Shown here: piece after piece, positions 54,972 through 64,000 of the stretch | How positions within the stretch are numbered: the stretch's first letter is position 1 | Layout: every line of letters begins with the position of its first letter | Assembly (NCBI GenBank): GCA_019137255.1 | Contig: WPDH01000076.1 | Span: 1 to 64,000, forward strand | Length of the DNA stretch: 64,000 nt | Direction of reading: 5' to 3' | Source of the DNA: Corinectria fuckeliana | Lineage: Eukaryota > Ascomycota > Sordariomycetes > Hypocreales > Nectriaceae | Translations under genes and position numbers: made by a program | The notes under the pieces: generated by a model | The model's input: the letters and a program-made list of their open reading frames with translations, nothing else | Databases searched by the model: none | Told to the model about the DNA's origin: nothing

Positions 54972-57344
54972 TGGCGGGCAGTTTGGACGAAATATTACTT
55001 TGTTCTAATAATCAACGATTTTATAGATGAGGCAGAGAGAGTAACAGACAAGGGGAATCACTTCTTTCGGCGTCTTGCCCCCAGAATTTTTGCTGAGGCT
55101 GTTTCGCGGGTCTCCAGGAATGCGTGTTCACCACTGTTGTATCTGTTATAGGAAGATCATCATTACTAGCACCGGGACAGAGTGGAGGGGAGGTCAAAGG
55201 GGGTTTTCCGTCATGATCATGGAGCTATGGCTTTCGGCAAGAGGGCACAGGTTCTGCCCAGGTTTCTATTAAACCCAATTGTTTAGCTTTTTTGAATAGG
55301 GTATGCATTTTGTCATTATCAGATGTAACTCCAAGCATGCCCAGTGTTTCCTTGATGTTGCTCTTTCCCTCGGTTCAAAGAATCGGTTCGAGTTTATGTA
55401 CTGTCTTAAGCTTTTAGCTGAGTCGGAGATATGAGCCTGAATGACGGACCCCCCGCCGTTTATTAAAAGGACTGGAAATGCATTTAATATGAGGATGTTT
55501 TCTAATTACCTTGACAAACACGCAACTAATCGAGTAGAAAAGTGAAAGGAAAAACAATAGACTTGAATTTGTATAAAGAAAAAAAGCATGCCTATCTCTA
55601 CGAGAGGGCGCTATCACGCCCTTAACTAGCCGTCTGACTCGGCAGTCAAAGCCGGTATATACAACACCGGAGGGCTGGAAATCCCTGTCACACTACCATT
55701 AGCAACTCCATGTGACAACAAATCCTCAGCTGATTGCTTCCATCCCTAGCAATGGCAGAGGCTTGAGTTTGTTTCAGGGCTCGTCTTAAAGTGAATACTT
55801 AGGTCATTGGTGCCGTACTCCACAATGCATGTCTATCCTAACGCATCAGCCACCATCCATCCTTGCTCAACGTTCTAGAACAGCCACCAATACTACAGTT
55901 TTATTTTGCAGGAAACTCGCCGTGGTTCTCGCCGCAGTACCTAGGCTCGCGTCTCTATAGCAGTTCTGTGGCACAGTTATCAGAGCGGGCTTTCGTCCAT
56001 AAGTGTTAGTTGACTTGCAGAGGCTCTGCTCTATCGAGACATGACCTTACATCCTCGCTCTACTTCGCTGCATACATCTTCAACTATTGTTATTGATTGT
56101 CACTCCCAAGGCAGACTCTTGCCGTATATGTTTTTTACCCATTCCTACCTCGGGCTGGTTGTGAATTGTACAGACTCCTGTGTCTTAATCGCCCGCTCAG
56201 TGAACATCTTCGAATTTCCGAGGCGAACCAGGGTGTCACCACCGTGTCTTGTAAGAACAGGTAGTAGTATTAAACTTCGGTTGGTGAGATATTCTGGAGA
56301 TACTCTCCTCCGGTGTGTTGTATTGAGAGTAATCGACGAGTTCTTGAATTGCTAGGAAATGCGCTCTCAAAGTACAGTAATCGGTTTCATCAGAATGTCG
56401 CAATAGTCTTCACATGCCAATATTCTACCCTATGTACTTAATACTTTAACTTGCTTGTTAAGGTTAGGTAGGTTCTCGCACACTGTTGACATCATGTTCA
56501 TTAATTGCTCAGAAACCCTTCTTTCCAGCACGCGGGATACGTACATAATTCCTCAACCCGAATTGTTCGAGAGGCCGCTACCCTGCACCGCGGCACTGAG
56601 ATCGAGGTGTCATGCTCTTGATTCCGGCAGCGCGGAATACAGCGACATTGTTGATTATGGGTCACAGATGTATTTGAACAGGCTGATTGATTGGTGATTT
56701 CCCAAGCGACAGAAAGTCAATGTGTTTTGCGCCTGATCCGCATAAACTGACTGCTGACATTGGGCACTCTGCCAGAGATGCAAGGACAAGGTCCGCTAAA
56801 GTATGGGACTTGTGGAGACGATGGCCAATCACATTGGCAGCACCCGTTGCTAGGTGGTTGGCCTGGTGTTTGTTTACTACGGCACTGCAACAGCTCTGAT
56901 GGCCCCGCAATGCCGACGGATGCCCTCCCTTGGGCGGCCATTTTCTTGTGCATTATTGACATTTTGTGCTTCTTGCGGGAACGTGAGCCATCCCAGAGTA
57001 CAGTGACGGCATTTGTATTCACACCCACCCTCTCTCTCCACCATACCTTATTTTCCACTCATACCGTACCTTCCTCCGTCCATCACACATACCACCTGCT
57101 GCCAGCTGCCCGGCAGAAACACCACCGCCAACACGACCCAGCAGCAGCCAGCGCATGTCTTGGATGGCTCCAGCTCTCTGCTCTCTGCTCCACGCGCCGT
57201 CCATCTTCATAACATTCCTCTGACCGCCGAGCACTGCTCCAAATCATGTGTTAACGTTACCAACCGGTGTATTATTCTCAGCCCCCAGGTGATGCCCTAA
57301 GAGCCCCAGGGCCGACCACGATCCCCAACGGCCAGTCGTCGACA
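54972..57344. other. Intergenic region transporter / IQGAP
   Basis: It holds the transporter 3' flank and the IQGAP promoter and leader. The stretch 55.3-56.6 kb is visibly more AT-rich than its surroundings. A C/T-rich segment at 57020-57230 looks like a leader. A minimal upstream ORF (ATG CCC TAA) lies at 57292-57300. No gene is recognised; frames up to 150 codons are not convincing. Confidence 0.55.
57292..57300 (+). promoter_or_regulatory. Two-codon upstream ORF before IQGAP
   Basis: ATG CCC TAA out of frame with, and 44 bp before, the ATG at 57345. Such minimal uORFs lower downstream initiation if present in the mRNA; transcript start is not known. Confidence 0.35.
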
Positions 57345-60300
57345 ATGTCGTCCCGCTTTCAACATCACCAGCGTCAGCCTCACACTCACTCTCACCTCCA
57401 ACATCACCCTCACCCGCTTCGCCAGTCGCACACCATCGACTTCGCCGCTGCGACTTCGACATCCCCCTCCTCCATCAATCGCTTCCCCTCCACAACCTCG
57501 TCGTCCGCCTCCTCAGGCTACTCGCATCTTTCCGACCACAGCCTCAACAGCCAGTCGACAACCGCCTCGAGTGGCTACGGGCCTCCCGTCCCCAACCACA
57601 AACGTGCCCAGAGCGATGTGAGAGCCAGAGCTCGCACATTTGAAGCCGGGGAAATGCAAAGCCCCAACAAGGCTTCGGACAACCTCTACAGCTCCGCTCG
57701 CCAGTCTCTGCGCCCACTCCCCCAGGCCCCAGCATCGACGCCGCCCGTCACGCCGCCTCATAAACATAAGTTGCCCCGGCATGAGCGTGGCAAGAGCGTG
57801 GACATCGGTAGGCTGTCGCTGGCCCAAGGCGACGGCCACGCTTCCCTGATGCCGACGCCGACGCCACGCGCTCTCCCTATGCGCCCCAACTCGATGCTCT
57901 TGACTCGATCCGACTCTGTGCTCGTAGGCGGGGTTCCGCACTCCCCGATAGCGCATCATGCGCACAGCAGCACCCACCTTGCCCGGGACGATATCGAGGA
58001 GTTGGGACGATCCTCCACAAGCCAGCTGAGAACGCTCTCTCGCCTGGTGCAGTCCGAATCTGCGGACGATTTTTCAATCACGTCGTCCGCGCAGGAAGTT
58101 GTCGGACTGCGTGGCCGACGAAGGCTGCAACGAGCCGACAACTCGTTCGGAAACCGCCAGAAAAACCCTGGCTACAGCTGGGAGGGCCGTAATTGGATGG
58201 ATAAACAGCGACAGTTCCTCCAAGCCTACGAGTATCTCTGTCACATTGGTGAGGCCAAGGAATGGATCGAAGGCATCGTCAACAAAACTATTCCTCCCAT
58301 CGTCGAGCTGGAGGAAGCTTTGCGCGACGGTGTCACCCTCGCAGAAGTGGTAGAGTCGCTCAACCTTCATAAGCGCTTTCGAATCTTCCACCACCCTAAG
58401 CTCCAATATCGACACTCGGATAATATTGCCATCTTCTTCCGCTACCTCGACGAGGTAGAGCTCCCAGATCTCTTCCGCTTCGAGCTCATCGATCTATACG
58501 AGAAAAAGAACATCCCTAAAGTAATATACTGCATCCACGCCCTGAGCTGGCTTCTGTTTCGGAAAGGCATAGTCGACTTCCGCATAGGCAATCTCGTGGG
58601 CCAACTCGAATTCGAGCACCATGAGCTCGAGGCAATGCAGAAGGGCCTTGATAAACTCGGGGTTACCATGCCTAGTTTCGGGAACATGGGCGCCGACTTC
58701 GGTGTCCCTGAGCCCGAGCCCGAACCGGAAGAGACGGAGGAGGAGAGGACCGAACGAGAACTTCATGAGAACGAAGAGTCCATCATCGAGCTGCAGGCAC
58801 AGATTCGCGGCGCCATGCACCGGGTGAGACTTGGCGAGACCATGCAGAAGCTTTGGGAAGAGGAGGAGTGGTTGATCGACCTACAATCACGAATTCGCGG
58901 CGACTTTACTCGACAAATTATGGATTACCGTATGCAGATGCGACGGTTTGCCGTTCAACTACAAAGTGCGGCACGAGGTTTTCTAGTTCGACGGAGGATG
59001 GCAAATAGCGACCGAGTCTGGAAAGCCATGGAACCCGACGTTCTAGAGCTACAGAATATGATCCGAGCCAACAAGGTCCGCGACGAGGTCCGACACCTTA
59101 CTTCTCAGCTTTCGACATGCAGAGGGCCTGTTAGGGAGATCCAAGCGCTTTCCCGAGGCTTTCTGCTTCGAAAAAACCATGTCACACAGCAGCGAGAGAC
59201 TAAAGAGACGTCCGGTGAAGTATCGAAACTTCAAGCCGCCATTCGTGGCATGTTGCAGAGAGGAAAAGTCGAAAGGGATCTCCAGGAGCTGAACGCACAC
59301 ACTCACGCTATTGTTGACTTTCAGGCTGCCATTCGTGGAGTACTCCTGAGAGGCAAGGTCGAGAACGATGTGCAGGAGCTAGACGAGCAAACCCATGCGA
59401 TCCCGGAGATCCAAGCTGCTATTCGTGGAATGCTTTTGAGAGGAAAGGTCGAGAAAGATCTCCAGGAGCTGGAGGCACATACCTTGGCGATTACCGATCT
59501 TCAGGCTGCGGCGAGGGCAGCGTTGGCGAGGAACCACATCAACCTCCAGCAAGAGCAACTGCGCGCCTTTAGTCCTCAATGGACCGCTCTCCAAGCATTC
59601 GCTCGAGGACTTCTTTCTCGTAACGGTACCCAGGCGCTGAAGGCGGAATTAAAGAAGCACGTGCCGGAAATCGGTCAAATCCAAGCCATGGCCCGCGCAG
59701 CCGCAGTTAGGAGGGAGGTTGCGAAACAGCTGGATAATCTGAAAGAAAACGAGCCCGCCATTGTCGACCTGCAGGCACTGATCAGAGGCATGCTCGAACG
59801 CCAGAGCATTGCTGCAGACCGGGAAGAACTAGAGCAGCAAGAACCAGAGATCGTCGCTCTCCAAGGCCATATCCGAGGACTCTTGTACCGAAACCAACAC
59901 CAAGCGTTCCTGGATGAGTTGGAGTCTCATACGCCCCAGATCATTGAGCTACAAAGTATTCTGCGAGCCATGATGGAGCGAGCGAGGGTTGAGGACCTCT
60001 TGGCTGAGCTGGAGTTAGAGGAGGAGTCCATTATCGAGTTCCAGGCTGCGGCAAAGGGATTTATCGTTCGGGCTCGTTTTGAAGAGAAGAAGCGCTTCTT
60101 CAACGAAAACATGCAAAAGGTCGTCAAGATCCAGAGCTTTGTTCGTGCCAAGGTTCAAGGAGAAGCCTACAAGAGCCTGACCACCGGCAAGAACCCTCCA
60201 GTAAACGCCGTCAAGAACTTCGTCCACCTGCTCAATGACAGCGATTTTGACTTTAACGAGGAAATCGAGTTTGAACGCATGCGCAAGGTTGTTGTTCAAC

Positions 60301-62636
60301 AAGTTCGACAGAACGAATTGTTGGAGCAGTACATTGACCAGCTCGATATCAAGATTGCCCTCCTCGTCAAGAACAAGATCACGCTCGACGAGGTCGTCCG
60401 ACACCAGCACAACTTTGGCGGTCACTCCATGGGCTTCCTGGCAAACAGCTCCATGCATTCAGCCAACCAGTTTGATCTGAAGGCGCTCAACAAGAGCTCA
60501 AGAAAAAAGCTGGAGTCGTACCAGCAGCTTTTTTTCAATCTTCAGACTCAACCTCAATACCTTGCCCGACTCTTCAAGCGAATCCGCGAACAAGGCACTG
60601 CCGAGAAGGAGTGCAAGCGGATTGAGCTTCTGATGATGAGCCTGTTTGGCTATGCTCAGAAGCGACGAGAAGAGTACTACCTGCTCAAGTTGATCGCCCG
60701 ATCGATTAGAGAGGAGATTGTCGGCGCCAGAGTCGCCCAGGACTTCCTCCGTGGAAACTTCTTCTGGTCCAAGTTGCTAACCAACTATACCCGGTCGCCG
60801 CGTGATCGGAAATACCTCCGAGAACTTCTGGGGCCTCTTATCCGCGACAACATCGTCGAGGATCCTGCGCTCGATCTTGAGAGCGACCCGATGCAGATTT
60901 ACAAATCGGCCATCAACAACGAGGAGCTCAGGACCGGAGAAGCTGACCGGCGACCGGCGGATGTGCCTCGAGAAATTGCCATCCGCGATCCCGAGACTCG
61001 ACGACTATTCATCGACCATCTTCGCGACCTTCGGGAAATTTGCGATCAATTCTTCCTCGCCCTAGAGGATCAGTTGCACAGGATGCCCTATGGGCTTCGT
61101 TTCATGTGTCGCCAAATCTTCGATGGCCTCCGCCAGCAGTTCAAGCGAGAGCCCCCCGAGAACTTACTGACTATTGTCTCCAACTGGCTCTGGCGGTTCT
61201 ATCTCCAACCCGCTGTGACTAGCCCTGAGAATTTCGGGGTGATCGAGAGGGTGCTGAGCCCCCTCCAGAAGAGAAATTTGACCGAAGTTGCCAAGGTCAT
61301 TAGCCAAATCGCCTCTGGTCGTCCATTCGGCGGCGAGAACATCTATCTCCAGCCTCTCAACGCGTTTGTTGCCGAGTCCATTGAGCGCCTGAGCCAAATA
61401 ATGGGCGAGCTCATCACGGTGCCGGATGCTGAACAGACGTTTGATATTGACGAGTTCAACGACCTCTATGCCAAGAACAAGCCAACTCTGTACATTAAAA
61501 TGACGGACGTCTTTGCCATCCACAACCTGGTTGCCGCGGAGCTTCAGGCTATCTGCCCTGGCCGCGACGACATCCTGCGGGAAATCTTGCACGATCTCGG
61601 CAGCGCTAAGCACAACGAGAACGAGATGAACGCAGCGGGCTCATCGGATATTCACATGTTCCTCACACCCAAGTTGCACGACGTCGATGACCCCGAGGCT
61701 GATGCCAAGACCCTCTTCATGGAGACTAAGAGATGCGTCCTGTACATCATCCGCATCCAGACAGGCGCCAACCTTATGGAGATCCTCGTCAAGCCCATCA
61801 CGGATGAGGATGAGCTCAAATGGCGCTCGCTGCTGCGCGAGGACTTCCCCGCAGGCAGCAAGTCGCGTGGTGCCTACTCGGACGCCAACATGATAGATGT
61901 GACGCGCATGTCATACCACGACCTCAAGCGGACGGCACTCGAGAACGTGATGCACCTGGAGCAGTTGGGCCGCATCTCCAAGCACAACTACTTCCAGGAC
62001 GTTCTCAACGCCATCGCGCTCGACATCCGGACCAAGAGCCGCCGTCGCGTCCAGCGTCAGCGCGAAGTCGAGGGCGTTCGCATGACCCTGAGCAACTTGC
62101 ACGAGAAGGCTCAGTATCTAGAGCAGCAGCGCAAAAGCTACGACGATTACATTGAGCAGGCCATGGCCACGCTGCAGAATAAGAAGGGGTAAGTCTCGCA
62201 TTAGTCTGTCTAATGATTTCAGTTGATGGCTAACACCCCTTATAGAAAGAAGCGATTCTTGATGCCTTTCACGAAGCAGTACAACCACCAGCGCGAACTG
62301 GAGCGCAGCGGCCGAGTGCCCAAGTTCGGCAGCTTCAAGTACAGCGCGCGGGCACTGTCAGAGAAGGGCGTGCTGGTAGCGTGGACGGGCGTCGGCGAAC
62401 GGGACTTGGACAAGATCAACTTGACAATCTCGTGCGACGAGGTCGGCGTGTTCAGTCTCGAGGGCTCGCGTGGCCACATCCAGATTCCCGGTGCTAGCGC
62501 ACAGGTGCCCATCGAGGACCTGCTGCAGGCGCAGTTCGAGGCTCATCAGTTCATGAACCTATTTGAGGGAAACCTCAAGCTGAACGTCAACCTGTTGCTG
62601 CACCTCGTGTATAAGAAGTTCTACCGGACTCAGTGA
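57345..62636 (+). CDS. IQG1: IQGAP-family scaffold (IQG1/RNG2 type)
   Basis: Cytokinetic and septation scaffold that binds actin, calmodulin/light chains and small GTPases at the contractile ring. Two exons, 57345-62188 and 62246-62636, give 1744 residues. The start is the first ATG of the frame (MSSRFQHHQ); the frame extends 26 codons upstream without an ATG. The first ~280 residues are Ser/Pro-rich and disordered. A calponin-homology domain spans roughly 283-410 (QAYEYLCHIGEAKEWIEGI). Sixteen IQ-like units run from residue 483 to about 940, each starting with a hydrophobic residue plus Q, then RG or RA. A RasGAP-related domain follows around 1100-1400 (FLRGNFFWSKLL, RFMCRQIFDGLRQQF), then a RasGAP_C domain to the end (SYHDLKRTALENVMHLEQLG, LNVNLLLHLVYKKF). 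IQGAPs bind Cdc42/Rac-type GTPases but lack GAP activity (family knowledge). The window end does not truncate it. Confidence 0.95.
58791..60170 (+). repeat. 90-bp register of IQ-motif units in IQGAP
   Basis: IQ units begin at 58791, 58881, 58959, 59049 and then every 90 bp to 60129. All intervals are exactly 90 bp except one of 78 bp (58881 to 58959). Units starting at 59229, 59319 and 59409 are the most alike (AAIRGMLLRGKVE-type), suggesting recent duplication. Confidence 0.9.
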
Positions 62637-64000
62637 ACACGGAAGACAACACAGCCAGCTACCAAACGACATATATATCGGCAGCGCCGGTCCCCCTGGC
62701 GGGGACCAAGCAAGATGGCAGGGCGTAATTTAGGTCGCGTGTGGCGCCCACAGCCCACAGGCGGGTTTTGTTTAGCAGCGGGAAACGAAGCCGGAGGAGA
62801 CGGGCGTCCATGAGATTGGCAAGGCATTGCAACTGGCGCGATGGGGTGCTTTGCGGTGCAATCAGGTGTTTTCAGGCTGCTTTGTGTGGAAGGAAAAGAT
62901 GGGAAGGGCAGGCAGGACAGACGGTGTGTGTATAACGCCAATGACATACAAACTCACGACTTCGACTTCTAGGACACTTAGGGAGGGCAATGGGGGGGGG
63001 GGGGAATTCAGGACGGCAAAGGCACGGGATGGATGATAGCATGGGACACTGGTTCATGTCCTGCTTCGCGCGCTTTGAGAAGGGATTACCTGGATATCGC
63101 TTTTGATTGGCATAATGTAGGACGTTAGAACCTTTATTATGTCTTTTTTTTTTTCTGGACTCCCTCTTTTCCGCATCTTCGTGTTTATTAGGAAGGAGTT
63201 ACTGCGTTCACTGATTGTTTGTCTTTGAATCTATCTTCCCCGTTTCTGGAGTTGTCCAAGAGTCCTGGGAGTTGTGGCCATGAGCCAGTCATCGGACATA
63301 GGTTGTCGGTGGCCGGCTGTCGGGTCAGCTAAGCGCTGATTGGCCGGTTAGTGAGTTAGTTACGAAGGGCCGAAGGTAGGCGCTAAGGCTGCCGATGAGG
63401 GTCCGAGACGAAAGTGATAAGAGAGAAAATAGGTAAAAGTTTGGGCGCATGCGGATTGAGGCAGGAAGACGAGGGTCCAGCAAACGAGGCAGGGCAAAAC
63501 CTGGCATTGCATGTTCGAAGGAAGTGCAAGGGAGGCGTACCGAGCACGAAGAATGGGTGCCGATGGATTGCAAGGGAACCTGAAAAGGGCGCGAGCAAGT
63601 GGACTTGACCAGGCCCGCGTTGCTCGGGAGCGTCGCGTGATGGGAAACCCGGTCTAAGCCTGTCGGAGTAGCCATGAAAACTGCGGCGGAGGAGGAGATC
63701 AAGCATGGGATAGAGATAGATAGGAACGACGTCGGCGGTGGGTGTGGTTAGTGGGGAGAAGCTGGCTCGGCTGGGGAAATGAGCACACCGCGAAGAGCAC
63801 AGTTCGTTATAGAGTCATTAGGACGAGCGTGTCTCTCTTGGCGGGGAGTGAGGGACCGACGGCGAAGGTATTCGTACTGTATAGAATTTTCCGTGGTGAT
63901 GGGGGTTCGGGAGGCTTGAAAGCCGTGATCCAGCCGTCAGTCGGTCAGTCCTTCACTCAGTCATTCTGGCACACCGATCTGCAGGCTTTATGGAAATGCA
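62637..64000. other. Right-end intergenic region
   Basis: It contains the IQGAP 3' flank. A G13 run lies at 62992-63004 and a T run near 63146-63155. The largest frame (63325-63702, minus, 125 codons) has no recognisable domain. It may include the 5' part of a gene lying beyond the window, but nothing supports this directly. Confidence 0.5.
62992..63004 (+). repeat. Poly-G run
   Basis: Thirteen consecutive G residues in the 3' flank of the IQGAP gene; a likely length-variable and sequencing-error-prone site. Confidence 0.85.

Noticed and set aside
57267..57344. Extension of IQGAP by 26 residues
   Set aside because: The frame there starts at GTG after an in-frame stop; the first ATG is at 57345.
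1..64000. CRISPR array, prokaryotic operon or phage system
   Set aside because: Spliceosomal introns and fungal gene families throughout; the repeats seen are intragenic or short palindromes without spacer structure.

Overview
The window is nuclear DNA of a filamentous ascomycete (Pezizomycotina, most likely a Sordariomycete; I cannot name the genus). The signs are many short introns (about 49-110 bp) with GT..AG ends and CTAAC-like branch sites, pyrimidine-rich leaders, a Zn2Cys6 regulator, a filamentous-fungus type SIT4/PP6 phosphatase with a long insertion, a fungal STAND/ankyrin relic, and an intron-bearing nuclear tRNA-Ile. Exon structures were assembled by hand: for each call the frame stays open and every junction keeps phase. 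I recognise no intact transposon, rRNA, CRISPR or prokaryotic operon.

Layout. 1-8.3 kb has no recognisable gene; its right part is the promoter and leader of a four-finger C2H2 transcription factor (8324-9768). Next come a mitochondrial i-AAA protease of the YME1 type (11735-14003), an extended-SDR reductase of the GRE2/GRP2 type (14725-15979) and, convergent to it, a single-pass membrane protein (16269-17899, minus). After a 3.3 kb gap lies a decayed STAND-like/ankyrin gene (21253-23786). At 24.5-33.4 kb there is a coherent metabolic cluster: a Zn2Cys6 regulator, a class III (CaiB/BaiF) CoA-transferase, an AtuA/DUF1446 protein and a classical SDR, with an intron-containing tRNA-Ile(AAU) between the last two. 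The divergent CoA-transferase/AtuA promoter carries four copies of CCGGAGTT, a plausible site for the cluster's regulator.

From 34.8 kb on: a secreted low-complexity protein with three regularly spaced KR sites (a Kex2-processed repeat precursor candidate), then a compact run of housekeeping genes: ORC6 (minus), a secreted EF-hand protein, the wybutosine enzyme TYW2/TRM12 (minus), SIT4/PP6 (minus), UPF3 (plus), a tail-anchored FMN split-barrel protein (minus) and a heptad-repeat coiled-coil protein (minus). A 5.4 kb intergenic region separates these from a TPT/DMT-family (DUF250) transporter (53716-54971). The right end holds a 1744-residue IQGAP with CH, 16 IQ-like units on a 30-residue register, RasGAP-related and RasGAP_C regions (57345-62636).

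The most distinctive items are the CoA-transferase/AtuA/SDR/Zn2Cys6 cluster with its candidate operators, the KR-repeat secreted precursor, the Asn-core heptad array, the SIT4 insertion and the regular IQ array. None could be checked against databases here.
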